A stretch of DNA of 64,000 nt from Planctomycetota bacterium (GTDB lineage Bacteria > Planctomycetota > Planctomycetia > Pirellulales > Lacipirellulaceae): assembly GCA_029259915.1 (NCBI GenBank), contig JAJDED010000028.1:1-64000 (forward strand), read 5' to 3'. The notes under the pieces are model-generated. The model saw nothing but the letters and a program-made list of their open reading frames with translations, was not told the origin of the DNA and ran no database searches. Both the position numbers and the translations under genes were made by a program. The stretch's first letter is position 1, and the number at the start of each line of letters is the position of its first letter. Below are positions 26,584 through 36,343 of the stretch, one piece after another.

Positions 26584-27136
26584 AAATACCTTCGTGGCTG
26601 GACTACTCGTTGGATGTCTGTGTCTATCTGGATGCAGTAAAACTCCGGTAGGCGAGCTTGCTTCTGCACTTTCAGACGAAGACAACGGCGTACGTTACGA
26701 AGCCGCAAAGCAACTGGCAAAGTATGGCCCCGAAGCGGTGGAAGCCGTGGATGAATTGGCTGTGACACTTGCCGACCCCGATCCCAGGGTTCGTTATCGG
26801 AGTGCCAAGGCGCTGAGCAAGATCGGCATCGGCGCCGCCCCTGCGGCCGATTCGTTGGTACTTGCGTTGAACAATGCCGACGACGAGATGCGTTACTACC
26901 TCGTCAAAACATTGGCAAACATCGAGGATGCCGCGGTTGGAGCCGTTGAAGAATTGAAACAAATTTTGCAGTCCGACACAGACGCTCGAAACCGTTATTA
27001 CGCCGCCAAGGCGTTAGGGAAGATCGGCAAGGAAGCCCGCGATGCAACTACTGCATTGGAAGCCGCGGGGAAAGACCCAGATAAAAAAGTTCGCAAAGCA
27101 GCAGGGGAAGCACTCGAAAAAGTGCGTGCGTCCTAA
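26570..27136 (+). CDS. HEAT-repeat lipoprotein
   Basis: A 188-aa protein. The lipoprotein signal '[15 protein letters not shown]' (7-21) ends in lipobox LSGC, so the mature protein should be lipid-anchored at Cys21. The rest is a run of HEAT/armadillo-type repeats ('[20 protein letters not shown]', '[13 protein letters not shown]', '[13 protein letters not shown]', '[12 protein letters not shown]'), a protein-binding scaffold. The ATG at 26570 lies inside the end of the fusion gene (14-nt overlap) with GGAGAGCAGG upstream, so translation is coupled to the DUF1559 part. The open frame upstream of 26570 is a shadow. Its partner is unknown; the coupling suggests work with the prepilin-like domain. 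Confidence 0.85.
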   Translation: MKLSKNTFVAGLLVGCLCLSGCSKTPVGELASALSDEDNGVRYEAAKQLAKYGPEAVEAVDELAVTLADPDPRVRYRSAKALSKIGIGAAPAADSLVLALNNADDEMRYYLVKTLANIEDAAVGAVEELKQILQSDTDARNRYYAAKALGKIGKEARDATTALEAAGKDPDKKVRKAAGEALEKVRAS

Positions 27137-27149
27137 CAAGGATTTAGAG

Positions 27150-28580
27150 ATGTTAACAAGGCAACCCATCATGCGACGAGCTATCGGCCCAGCGAGCATT
27201 CCATTTCCGGAATTCGCTATGGCCAATTGGCGATCGAGCGGTTCGCGCAATTCGCGAGCCCGTAAAGGGGTAATAGTGCGCTCGGATTCAAATATTACTC
27301 AACACACACCCAGTTCTGACAATACCAAGCTGTCCCAAAGCCTGACACGCAATGATCAGCCAACCCGACAGCGAGTGCGCGTTGCACTCTATTCGCACGA
27401 TACGATGGGACTAGGTCATTTGCGACGCAACTTGGTAATCGCCCAATCGCTTGCGGAGTCGTCTCTCGAAGCGACAACACTTCTTATCAGCGGCGCGCAT
27501 TCCGCAAATTTCTTCAGCTTGCCCGAGCGGGCCGATCTGTTGACTTTGCCACGTTTGCAGAAAAACCCCGCGGGAGATTATTCCTCTGGCCACTTAGACA
27601 TCTCGGTCCACGACCTGATTAGCCTGCGTGCGGACTCGATTCGCTCGGCACTTGAGGCTTTTTTGCCCGACGTGTTGATCGTCGACAAAGTTCCAGCAGG
27701 CGCTTTCGGCGAAATGTTGCCCGCGCTGCGTTCGATGAAAATGCAGGGCAACGTGAAGTGTGTTCTTGGAATTCGCGATGTGCTCGACGATCCTGAAACG
27801 GTCCGTTTGGAAAACGACAAGCCTATCACAAGAGATACTATCGAGGAATTCTACGATGACATCTGGGTTTATGGCGACTCGCGTGTGTACAACCCTGTGA
27901 AAGAATATCAATGGTCCAAACAGATAGCCAACAAAGTGCGTTTTACTGGTTATCTCGACCAATCGCGAAGACTGCGTGCTGTCAACGGACACAGTCAACA
28001 AGAGGTTCCATCGCATTCCGCAAGTAAAGATCGGCTTGTGGTTTGTACGTTGGGCGGGGGGCAGGATGGCTTTGCTTTGGCAAAGGCGTTTATCGAAGGG
28101 CTCCCGAAAACAGGCGTTCAGGGAGTTTTGCTCGCGGGGCCGTTTATGCCTGAAGAGTCGATGCAATCTCTTCATCAAGCTGCTGAAAACCGTGACAACC
28201 TTGAAATTGTGAAGTTCATTCCCGAGGCCGACAAACTCGTGAGCCAGGCCGACTGTGTTATTGCCATGGGCGGCTACAACACGGTCTGTTCGATTTTGTC
28301 CTTTGCCAAGCGAGCCCTAATTGTCCCGCGGGTTGCACCCCGACTCGAGCAATGGATTCGTGCCGAACGACTACAACAACTGGGCCTCGTCGACGTAGTC
28401 CATCCTCGCGATTTATCTCCCGTAGGTCTTCACGATTGGATCGAAGAAGGTGCCGCACCAGTTCGACGAGCAGCGGAACTAGTCGATATGAACGGGCTCA
28501 CAAACGTAGAACAATACTGCAAAGAACTTATCGGCACTAAGACCATCCGACAACTACGACCATCAAGAGATTTGGTATGA
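27150..28580 (+). CDS. MurG-like GT-B glycosyltransferase
   Basis: A 476-aa protein. After a basic, probably disordered N terminus (1-70) there is a GT-B fold starting 'RVRVALYSHDTMGLGHLRRN' (about 75-94), where GLGH is the glycan-binding Gly loop typical of family 28-like enzymes. A C-terminal nucleotide-sugar half contains 'VVCTLGGGQDGF' (about 325), 'ADCVIAMGGYNTVCSILSFA' (about 400) and 'VPRVAPRLEQWIRAERL'. It would transfer a sugar from a nucleotide sugar to an unknown acceptor at the cytoplasmic face. The ATG at 27150 has AAGGA 7 nt upstream. The stop overlaps the next start by ATGA, making it the first gene of the glycan cluster. Confidence 0.83.
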   Translation: MLTRQPIMRRAIGPASIPFPEFAMANWRSSGSRNSRARKGVIVRSDSNITQHTPSSDNTKLSQSLTRNDQPTRQRVRVALYSHDTMGLGHLRRNLVIAQSLAESSLEATTLLISGAHSANFFSLPERADLLTLPRLQKNPAGDYSSGHLDISVHDLISLRADSIRSALEAFLPDVLIVDKVPAGAFGEMLPALRSMKMQGNVKCVLGIRDVLDDPETVRLENDKPITRDTIEEFYDDIWVYGDSRVYNPVKEYQWSKQIANKVRFTGYLDQSRRLRAVNGHSQQEVPSHSASKDRLVVCTLGGGQDGFALAKAFIEGLPKTGVQGVLLAGPFMPEESMQSLHQAAENRDNLEIVKFIPEADKLVSQADCVIAMGGYNTVCSILSFAKRALIVPRVAPRLEQWIRAERLQQLGLVDVVHPRDLSPVGLHDWIEEGAAPVRRAAELVDMNGLTNVEQYCKELIGTKTIRQLRPSRDLV

Positions 28581-29878
28581 CTATGACAAATTATATCCCC
28601 AACAATGGCCACTCGCGCACGTCGAGTGAAACTCGCCCTGTTCGCGTGGGATACGTGGTGAAACGCTATCCACGATTCTCCGAGACGTTTATTGTCAACG
28701 AGATTCTATCGCACGAGGCGGCTGGTTGGGAAATCGATATCTTCTCGTTACGTCCCTGTCTCGACACCCACTTCCAGCACGCAATTGCCGATGTACGTGC
28801 AACGGTCACTCAACTACGCCACGGGGGAATTCGCGTAGAAGCCTTGTGGAAAGAACTGGAATCTTATGGGAAGGACAACCCTCAGTTGTGGTCCGTATTG
28901 CCGCAGGCGACCGACTACTCGGCAGTGGAAGTCTTCCAAGCGATTTTACTTGCTCGGGAGATTCAGTCGCGAGGTATCGAGCACTTACACGCCCACTTCG
29001 CCACAACAGCGACTGCTGTAGCGCGATTGGCATCGCTACTGACGGGCATTTCCTACACACTCACGGCGCACGCGAAAGACATTTTTCACGAGTCGGTGGA
29101 CGAATCGTTGCTCGACCGCCGCCTCACGTCCGCCGCCAAAGTGATCACGGTGAGCGATTTCAATGTCCGCGATTTGTCCGGTCGCTTTCCTCACGCAGCG
29201 AAGAATATCCGCCGCATCTACAACGGCCTCGATCTCTCGTCCTACTGCTACTGCGACCCCAGAAAGCGGGCGCCGAAGATTGTCGCTGTCGGGCGGCTTG
29301 TAGAGAAAAAGGGATTTGGCGATTTGATCGAGGCGTGCGCAATCTTGGCGGAGTCGGACCTTGACTTTCAGTGTGAGATTATCGGCGGCGGCGATTATGA
29401 AAAGAAGTTGCAGACAAAAATTGAGGAATTGGGTTTGCAGGAGCGAGTCGCCTTGCTGGGACCACTTCCCCAGCGCGAAGCACACCGAGCAATCCAAGAT
29501 GCCACCGTTTGTGCCGCACCGTGCGTGACTGCGTCCACGGGCGACCGCGATGGTTTGCCTACCGTACTGATAGAAGCGATGGCACTAGGTACGCCTTGTG
29601 TATCGACCGACGTGACGGGCATTGCCGAGATTGTTCGTCATCGCGAAACGGGGCTCGTCGTATCGGAACAGCAACCGGTGCAACTTGCCGAGGCCATGCG
29701 TGCACTGCTGCAAGATGCTGATCTTCGCATCACGCTTTCTCGGGCAGCACGGCGGCTTGTTGAGCAACAATTCGATATCCATACAAACACGATGGAACAG
29801 CGAAAACTATTCTCGCAAAGCTGCCGTGTGCCGTCCTCAGAGAACATTCCCCAGCCCACGTTGGCGGAGGTTGGATGA
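28577..29878 (+). CDS. GT4-family glycosyltransferase
   Basis: A 433-aa GT-B enzyme. The N-terminal half has 'VGYVVKRYPRFSETFIVNE' (about 16-34), typical of exopolysaccharide (colanic acid type) transferases that act on a lipid-linked acceptor. The C-terminal half has 'IVAVGRLVEKKGFGDLIEAC' (about 235) and the E-x7-E region 'DGLPTVLIEAMALGTPCVST' (about 330). It uses a nucleotide sugar donor; sugar and linkage cannot be told. Start and stop overlap both neighbours by 4 nt (ATGA), so it is strictly coupled in an operon with two other transferases. Confidence 0.87.
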   Translation: MTMTNYIPNNGHSRTSSETRPVRVGYVVKRYPRFSETFIVNEILSHEAAGWEIDIFSLRPCLDTHFQHAIADVRATVTQLRHGGIRVEALWKELESYGKDNPQLWSVLPQATDYSAVEVFQAILLAREIQSRGIEHLHAHFATTATAVARLASLLTGISYTLTAHAKDIFHESVDESLLDRRLTSAAKVITVSDFNVRDLSGRFPHAAKNIRRIYNGLDLSSYCYCDPRKRAPKIVAVGRLVEKKGFGDLIEACAILAESDLDFQCEIIGGGDYEKKLQTKIEELGLQERVALLGPLPQREAHRAIQDATVCAAPCVTASTGDRDGLPTVLIEAMALGTPCVSTDVTGIAEIVRHRETGLVVSEQQPVQLAEAMRALLQDADLRITLSRAARRLVEQQFDIHTNTMEQRKLFSQSCRVPSSENIPQPTLAEVG

Positions 29879-31113
29879 TGAAAGTCGCCTATGTTTGTTG
29901 CGATCCCGGCGTGCCTGTGTTCGGCTGCAAAGGATGTTCGATTCATGTGCAAGAGGTTTTGCGCGAATTGAGCCGCCGCGGCGCCGAAATCGATCTGTTT
30001 GCCATGCGCATCGGAGGGGAATGCCCTCCAGATTTGAGCAATGTTCGGGTACATAAAATAGAGTGCGAAAAGGCTACAAACCAAGCCGATCGCGAGCAGT
30101 TCTTAAATCGTTCTAATGAAACCGTAGCGGATATGCTTACCCGTGCTGCTCCGTTCAATATCGTTTACGAACGCTACTCCCTGTACTCGTTTAGCGCGAT
30201 GGAATACGCACGCAATTGGCTCATACCCGGAATCTTAGAAGTCAATTCCCCGCTGGTCGAAGAGCAGGCTCAGTATCGCGAGTTGATCGATCGCGACCTT
30301 GCGGAACAAACGACGAGACGTGTGATGACGATGGCCGGAGCAGTCATTGCCGTATCACAAGAGGTGGCAGATTTTGTCGAACAACAACGGCTTTATCCCT
30401 CGGGGATTCACGTGTTGTCCAACGGTGTGGACGTTTCAAGATTTCAAATTGACGGGCCGGAACAATTTCCCAAGAAAGAGAATGAATTGGCAGTAGGCTT
30501 TGTCGGTACGCTTAAACCGTGGCATGGCGTGGCCGATTTAATCGAGGCGTTTCGCATCCTCTCCGTCGAAGAGCCGAGAGCCCGGCTTACCATCGTGGGA
30601 GCGGGGCCTGAGCGAGGACGCTTAGAACATCAAGTTGCGTGCTTGCCCGCTTCGGTGGCACAGGCTGTTCGGTTTACTGGCGCGGTAAGCCCTGACAGAA
30701 TTCCTGGTTTGCTTTCCCAAATGGACGTTGCCGTTGCTCCTTTCAAGGCGTCAGAAGGCTTTTACTTTTCGCCATTGAAAATTTTTGAGTACATGGCCGC
30801 CGGTTTACCGACCGTGGCGAGCGAACTTGGACAAATCCCAGACATCCTCGAAGACGGCGTGACGGGACTGCTCGCACCACCGGATGATCCACAGCAACTC
30901 GCGGAGACAATTCTTCTTCTCTTACGAGATCCTGAAAAGACCAAGTCCATGGGACGTGCAGCGCGTGCCATCGCCGAAAACCAATTCACTTGGGAAACGG
31001 TGGTCTCGCAAATTCTCAAAATTGCCAAGCGGTTAAAACGCAAAATGGCTCCCAGGCTGAGCACGCACACTTCGCGGTTCGTCAATAACTTTCCAAAACA
31101 TCCAGCTCATTAG
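29875..31113 (+). CDS. GT4-family glycosyltransferase
   Basis: A 412-aa GT-B enzyme. The N terminus 'MKVAYVCCDPGVPVFGCKGC' (2-21) ends a Gly-rich acceptor loop; the donor half has 'VGFVGTLKPWHGVADLIEAF' (about 203), 'GPERGRLEHQV', and the E-x7-E region 'SPLKIFEYMAAGLPTVAS' (about 301-318). The N-terminal 'CCDPGVPVFGCKGCSIH' is unusually rich in cysteine for a family 4 enzyme. The start overlaps the preceding stop by ATGA. It is third of three consecutive transferases and directly precedes an ABC exporter, consistent with building a short glycan before export. Confidence 0.86.
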   Translation: MMKVAYVCCDPGVPVFGCKGCSIHVQEVLRELSRRGAEIDLFAMRIGGECPPDLSNVRVHKIECEKATNQADREQFLNRSNETVADMLTRAAPFNIVYERYSLYSFSAMEYARNWLIPGILEVNSPLVEEQAQYRELIDRDLAEQTTRRVMTMAGAVIAVSQEVADFVEQQRLYPSGIHVLSNGVDVSRFQIDGPEQFPKKENELAVGFVGTLKPWHGVADLIEAFRILSVEEPRARLTIVGAGPERGRLEHQVACLPASVAQAVRFTGAVSPDRIPGLLSQMDVAVAPFKASEGFYFSPLKIFEYMAAGLPTVASELGQIPDILEDGVTGLLAPPDDPQQLAETILLLLRDPEKTKSMGRAARAIAENQFTWETVVSQILKIAKRLKRKMAPRLSTHTSRFVNNFPKHPAH

Positions 31114-31122
31114 CGATTGAAT

Positions 31123-32973
31123 ATGGCTCGGCCTAAAAACACTCACGATAGTTTCTCTCGCTTCGGTCAAGTGCTGCGCCATTTCCTTCCGGCTTTGTCG
31201 AAGGAAAAACCGCTGATCGCAGGGGCGATGGTGGCACTGTTTTCGAGTGTGACATTCCGATTGCTGGAACCTTGGCCGCTAAAATTTATTTTGGATTTAT
31301 TGATACCTAACAAGGCTCCCAGAACCAACGGATTATTCCCAGCTCTTAATAATCTGGAACCCAACGCAATCTTAATACTGGCGCCCTTGAGTCTGGTTGT
31401 TGTGGTTGCGCTTTGCGCCACAAGCGATTACTTCAAAACGGTCGGGTTTGCCTTGTTGGGCAATCGCGTGATGACGCGCATTCGAGGAAAGCTTTATCGC
31501 CATTTGCAGGCTCTTTCGCTTTCATTTCACGACAAAGCGCGCAGCGGAGATTTGTTGGTCCGAATCATTGGCGACATTAAGCTCATGCGCGACGTCGCAG
31601 TCACGGCACTCTTGCCCTTGATGGCAAGTGTCTTGATCCTAGTCGGCATGTTCACTGTGATGTTCATTTTGAACTGGCAACTAACACTGTTGTCGCTGGC
31701 GGTGATGCCTTTGTTCGGGTTATCCACAGTTCGGTTGGGCAAGCGCATTCATGCTGCTGCTCGTAAACAGCGACAGCGCGAAGGGGCAATGGCCGCGACG
31801 GCGAGTGAGGCAATCAACTCCGTAAAAGTTGTGCAGGCTTTATCCCTGGAAGACCATTTCGAAAGCAGTTTCTCTTCGCAAAACAAGCGGAGTCTGTCCG
31901 AAGGAGTGAAGACACGGAGACTTGCAGCAAGGTTGGAACGAACTGCCGATATATTGATCGCCATCGCAACCGCTGCCGTGATGGGGTACGGCGCAAAGCT
32001 GGTTCTGGACAATCAGTTGACCGCTGGCGATCTCGTGGTGTTTTTGACTTATATGAAGCGCGGTTTTCGTCCTCTGCAGGACTTCGCCAAATACGCGGGG
32101 CGTCTGGCCAAAGCTGCGGCAGCAGGGGAACGCATTGTTGAGTTGCTGGATCAAACCCCCGATATTCAGGACGCTCCCGACGCGATTGATGCTCCACCGC
32201 TAGAAGGCAAAGTAGAATTCGCGCACGTCGACTTTGAATACGAAGAAGATGTCCCAACTACCAGCGATCTTTCGTTAACCATCAAACCGGGACAATATGC
32301 CGTGATTGCGGGAGATTCAGGAGCGGGAAAATCAACGCTCCTGAGCCTCATGCTGCGGCTCTACGATCCGCAGCAAGGAGTCATTTCGATTGATGGAACA
32401 GACATTCGCGACTGGACCCTGCCTTCGCTTCGAGGACAAATCAGTGTCGTTCTGCAAGACACGATACTGTTTGCCGCAGACGTGTCGGAAAACATTGCCC
32501 TCGGTGCCAGCGATGTCGACCAGGAACAAATCGAAGCGGCTGCCCGGTTGGCGAACGCTCACGAATTCATAAAAAATCTGCCGCAAGGCTACGATACCGT
32601 GTTGGGCGAACGCGGTGTGAATCTTTCCCAGGGACAACGTCAGCGTATTGCCATTGCCCGCGCTGCTGTGCGTAACGCACCAATCCTATTGCTCGACGAA
32701 CCGACCGTGGGCCTTGACGAGAATAATGAGCGCTCGGTCCGCGACGCATTACGCCGTCTGGCTCGCGGAAGAACGACATTGCTCGTCACGCACGACTTGC
32801 GACAGACCATGGATGCCGACGTGATTTTCTTCATTGCGGACGGTTGCATATCGGAATCAGGCACGCATCAACAGCTTCTAAAAGAAAACGGCACGTTTGC
32901 CCAACTCTATCGCTCTCAAACTGGCGATCCCCAGGCAGCGCCGCAAGGAACCCCACATAGTGTCACAAGCTAA
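31123..32973 (+). CDS. ABC exporter, MsbA-type half transporter
   Basis: A 616-aa protein with an N-terminal six-helix exporter domain (about 30-330) and a C-terminal ATPase. Visible motifs are Walker A 'GDSGAGKSTLL' (about 396-406), Q-loop 'SVVLQDTILF', signature 'LSQGQRQRIAIA' (about 503), Walker B 'ILLLDEPTVGLDE' and H-loop 'LLVTHD'. It should work as a homodimer moving a lipid-linked or amphipathic substrate out of the inner membrane, like MsbA. Its place between three glycosyltransferases and a sulfotransferase suggests a glycolipid. The ATG at 31123 is preferred to an in-frame TTG at 31117; it starts 9 nt after the preceding stop. Confidence 0.9.
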   Translation: MARPKNTHDSFSRFGQVLRHFLPALSKEKPLIAGAMVALFSSVTFRLLEPWPLKFILDLLIPNKAPRTNGLFPALNNLEPNAILILAPLSLVVVVALCATSDYFKTVGFALLGNRVMTRIRGKLYRHLQALSLSFHDKARSGDLLVRIIGDIKLMRDVAVTALLPLMASVLILVGMFTVMFILNWQLTLLSLAVMPLFGLSTVRLGKRIHAAARKQRQREGAMAATASEAINSVKVVQALSLEDHFESSFSSQNKRSLSEGVKTRRLAARLERTADILIAIATAAVMGYGAKLVLDNQLTAGDLVVFLTYMKRGFRPLQDFAKYAGRLAKAAAAGERIVELLDQTPDIQDAPDAIDAPPLEGKVEFAHVDFEYEEDVPTTSDLSLTIKPGQYAVIAGDSGAGKSTLLSLMLRLYDPQQGVISIDGTDIRDWTLPSLRGQISVVLQDTILFAADVSENIALGASDVDQEQIEAAARLANAHEFIKNLPQGYDTVLGERGVNLSQGQRQRIAIARAAVRNAPILLLDEPTVGLDENNERSVRDALRRLARGRTTLLVTHDLRQTMDADVIFFIADGCISESGTHQQLLKENGTFAQLYRSQTGDPQAAPQGTPHSVTS

Positions 32974-33976
32974 TACGATCAATAGTAGCGCGCAGAGCGA
33001 CGAACCGGTTTCCAAGGCCGCTTCGCTCAATCCCTATGTGTTTCTAGTGGGATCCCCTCGTTCAGGAACAACGATGCTCAAGCGCATGGTGAGTGCGCAT
33101 CCCCAGGTGGCCATCACGCGAGAAACCCATTGGATTCCTAAGATCTTTGAAAAACGTCGCGGCGTGGACGACGCGGGGAAAGTCACTCCGCAGATCGTCG
33201 AAAAGTTGTTTGAGCATCATCGGTTCGATCAGATGAAATTCCGGGCTGAGAAGCTTCAACAACTTGTCGATGACAACCCAGGTATGCGTTACGCAGATCT
33301 GGTTTCTCGGATCTTCGATAATTACGGCCAAAGAAAAAACAAAACCCTCGTAGGTGATAAGACTCCAACCTATGTTCGCAAACTACCGACTTTGCTGCAA
33401 TTGTGGCCGGAGGCACGGTTTGTTCACCTTATCCGCGACGGGCGCGATGTGTGTCTTTCGATGCGCAAATGGCGGATGGCAACTAAAGCGGCAGGGCGAT
33501 TTTCCACTTTTCAAACCGATCCCGTCGTGACGACTGCACTTTGGTGGAAAGCGCTCGTCGGGCTGGGACGAGAAGACGGAATGCAAATCGGGCAAAAACA
33601 GTACCTCGAAATTTCGTACGAATCGCTGGTTGCGCAGCCAGGCTCCGAATGCCGACGACTCTCGCATTTTCTTGATTTGCCTTATTATCAAAGCATGGAA
33701 AGATATTACGAAGGTCGAACACAAACGGAGGAAGGACTTTCAACGAATGCCGCCTGGCTACCTCCCACACCAGGACGAAGGAACTGGCGTGATCAAATGG
33801 AAGCGGCAGACGTGGCCCGATTTGAAGCGGCGGCGGGGGATCTTCTGGAGCAACTCGGGTACGAGCTAGCCTGCTCCGAGATTTCTGCGCGCGATCAGCA
33901 AGTTGTTCTCAAAGTTCGGGAACAGTTCCAACAGGAAGCCGCGCAGCGTAATTGGCGTCTCCCGAAACTTTGGTGA
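32960..33976 (+). CDS. Sulfotransferase (PAPS-dependent)
   Basis: A 338-aa protein with the 5'-phosphosulfate loop 'VFLVGSPRSGTTMLKRM' (about 27-43) and a 3'-phosphate-binding region 'RFVHLIRDGRDVCLSMRKW' (about 153-171), the two PAPS contacts of sulfotransferase family proteins. It would sulfate a carbohydrate or other hydroxyl. The start is the GTG at 32960, with AAGGA upstream, overlapping the end of the ABC exporter gene by 14 nt; the longer frame from a TTG at 32897 is unlikely. Position in the cluster points to sulfation of the exported glycan. Confidence 0.87.
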   Translation: MSQANTINSSAQSDEPVSKAASLNPYVFLVGSPRSGTTMLKRMVSAHPQVAITRETHWIPKIFEKRRGVDDAGKVTPQIVEKLFEHHRFDQMKFRAEKLQQLVDDNPGMRYADLVSRIFDNYGQRKNKTLVGDKTPTYVRKLPTLLQLWPEARFVHLIRDGRDVCLSMRKWRMATKAAGRFSTFQTDPVVTTALWWKALVGLGREDGMQIGQKQYLEISYESLVAQPGSECRRLSHFLDLPYYQSMERYYEGRTQTEEGLSTNAAWLPPTPGRRNWRDQMEAADVARFEAAAGDLLEQLGYELACSEISARDQQVVLKVREQFQQEAAQRNWRLPKLW

Positions 33977-34018
33977 TCTCGTTAGATAACTCAGACTAAA
34001 AAGAGAAAGCTGAATCCT

Positions 34019-36343
34019 GTGCTTCATCCAGACGATGCACAACTTGTTGCACGCGACGACGCGCTTTCCGGATTGCGCATCGTGCTGGACGATGAGGCCG
34101 CCGGCGCACTGTTTCAGCAACATCTGCAGCATCTCCAGCCTACTAGTGCGCGATGTGTCTATTTGCGCTACAAGCCCGGCATTAGCTGCATAGCATGTTT
34201 TAATGTGAAATCTTCTTCCGATGATTGCCTCGTTCATGTCATCGCGTATCGAAGAGACGCACACGATAAGCTTTCCAAAGCAGTGAACGATCGCGATTCT
34301 CGCAATCGCATCGTTGATCTAGAACTGGCTTTGGTAATCTCGGTCTTTCCCGAAGATTCAGAGCTTAAGGCGTTATCGCGGTTGTTTGATTCGGATGACG
34401 ACCGTTCGATTCTTTCGAAACTTGTCCCCGACAGAAAGGATTTGCAAACGGGCACACTGGCCACACTCCGTTATAAGCCAGAGCGGCGATATGTCGCGCG
34501 GCTGGATGTCGACGGCAAACCGGCAGCAGTTCTCAAGTTGCACACGGAAGCCGACTACTCGCAAGCCAGACGGGCTACGAAATCTCTGAGTTCGATCGAC
34601 GTCATTCACGTTCCACAAGTCCTCGGCCACTCCGACCGGCATGCGGCGATTCTTCGAAGTTGGCAGCCTGGTGTCTCTGTCGATTGTCTGTTGTCGACAC
34701 CGGCAATAGCAAGACATGCGCTGAAGGAGGGTGGACGCCTACTCGCACAATTACACGGTCATACCACCTCAAAATTACCTCCACAAACACCCGCCTGGGA
34801 AGCAAAGACTTTGTGCGATACCGCCATGGACTTTCACGCTTTGTGTCCCAACCTCGCAACAGCCATGCAACGGGTCGCCATGCGGTGCGCCACATTGATT
34901 GGAAAGCTGCCCACTTTGTCAGTACCGATCCATGGTGATTTTCATCCACAACAAATTCTCGTCGACGACGGCAATCACACTTTAATTGATTTCGATAGCT
35001 CTGCACTGGGGCACCCTGCTTCTGACCTCGGAAATTTTCTTGCACACATGGAACGAAACTATCTTCATGGTTTGTTCACACCCTCCGAACATAACGAGCT
35101 GATCATCGCTTTTTTAGATGGTTATCTTGAGATCAGTCGAAGCTATGAGCAGCATGCAGTTGGAGTCTATACGGTGGCTGCGCTCTTGCGGTTGGTGCAC
35201 GAACCGTTCCGCACACGTCAGCCTGATTGGCGCGTGCGTGCAGAAGAACTGATTACTCGAGCGGAAAAGCTTCTTTTTCATGTCGAAGAGGACAATACAG
35301 CTACAGACCAATCAAGCCGTAATCTGACTCAAGAAGCAAAAAGCAACAACTCAACTCTGACCCACGATACTGCTTTATCCTTTGCTCAACATGCGACTGC
35401 AACTATTGAAGTACAAAAGCGTATTCTTCCAATTATTCAAGAACAACTCGGGGACCAAACACTCGAACTGCGCTCAGCAAGTGTCGTTCGGCACAAACCG
35501 GGGAGACGGTGTCTGATTGAGTATGTTTGTGACAGTCGACAGACTGGACACGAAACAATCGTGCTAGGAAAAATTCAAGCCAAGACTAGGCACGATGCCA
35601 GTTACCGATTGCAGCAGATGCTATGGATAAGTGGATTCGACTACGAAAGTGCGGATAGAATTTCTGTGCCGCGACCGCTGGGAGTTGTCTACACGTGGCA
35701 CATGTGGCTGCAAGAACGCGTGGCGGGACAAAGCTGTTGGGAAGCACTTGAGGGATCTCAAGCAGACCAAGTTGCCAACCGTGTAGCTGAAGCAGTTTAT
35801 AAATTACAGCATGCCGATATTGTTACTGTTCGTAGCCATGCACTGAGAGACGAACTAAGTATTCTAGAATCAAAGCTGTTTCAGGTAGCCAGACAAAAAC
35901 CTCGCTTAAAAAGCAGAATCGCAGACATTCTCAATGCATGCCGAGAACTGGCCCACCACATCCCTGAAACGTCGCCGGTAGGAATCCATCGCGATTTCTA
36001 TCCCGATCAGGTGGTCGTCGACGGCAGCCGGATTTTTGTGCTGGACCACGACCTCTATTGCCTGGGAGATCCCTGTTTGGATATCGGCAACTTTTGTGGC
36101 CACTTGATCGAATACAGCTTGCGAAAAAGTGGGGACATCGATTTTTTTGCGTCCGCGCAGCAGACGATCATCCATCGCTATTCGCAACTGCAAGGATTTG
36201 ATTGTCAGCAATCGGTTGACGCTTATACCACGCTAACATTGGCCCGCCATATTTATCTCAGCACGCTCTTCTCCAAGCGCCGGCCATTGACGACGACTCT
36301 CATCGAAATGTGTGAAGCTAGGCTTGCGGTCTGTAACCGCTAA
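34019..36343 (+). CDS. Tandem two-domain phosphotransferase (APH fold)
   Basis: A 774-aa protein made of two aminoglycoside-phosphotransferase/choline-kinase type domains. The first (about 110-420) has 'IHGDFHPQQILVDDGNHTL' (about 303) then 'IDFD'. The second (about 470-774) has 'GIHRDFYPDQVVVDGSRIF' (about 654) then 'LDHD'. The Brenner-type His, catalytic Asp and DxD Asp are visible in both; the usual Asn is Gln, as in other members of this subgroup. It should phosphorylate a small molecule or sugar. The start is GTG at 34019 with AAAGAGAAAG upstream. It lies 42 nt after the sulfotransferase. Two domains with diverged active sites may use two substrates. Confidence 0.8.
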   Translation: MLHPDDAQLVARDDALSGLRIVLDDEAAGALFQQHLQHLQPTSARCVYLRYKPGISCIACFNVKSSSDDCLVHVIAYRRDAHDKLSKAVNDRDSRNRIVDLELALVISVFPEDSELKALSRLFDSDDDRSILSKLVPDRKDLQTGTLATLRYKPERRYVARLDVDGKPAAVLKLHTEADYSQARRATKSLSSIDVIHVPQVLGHSDRHAAILRSWQPGVSVDCLLSTPAIARHALKEGGRLLAQLHGHTTSKLPPQTPAWEAKTLCDTAMDFHALCPNLATAMQRVAMRCATLIGKLPTLSVPIHGDFHPQQILVDDGNHTLIDFDSSALGHPASDLGNFLAHMERNYLHGLFTPSEHNELIIAFLDGYLEISRSYEQHAVGVYTVAALLRLVHEPFRTRQPDWRVRAEELITRAEKLLFHVEEDNTATDQSSRNLTQEAKSNNSTLTHDTALSFAQHATATIEVQKRILPIIQEQLGDQTLELRSASVVRHKPGRRCLIEYVCDSRQTGHETIVLGKIQAKTRHDASYRLQQMLWISGFDYESADRISVPRPLGVVYTWHMWLQERVAGQSCWEALEGSQADQVANRVAEAVYKLQHADIVTVRSHALRDELSILESKLFQVARQKPRLKSRIADILNACRELAHHIPETSPVGIHRDFYPDQVVVDGSRIFVLDHDLYCLGDPCLDIGNFCGHLIEYSLRKSGDIDFFASAQQTIIHRYSQLQGFDCQQSVDAYTTLTLARHIYLSTLFSKRRPLTTTLIEMCEARLAVCNR

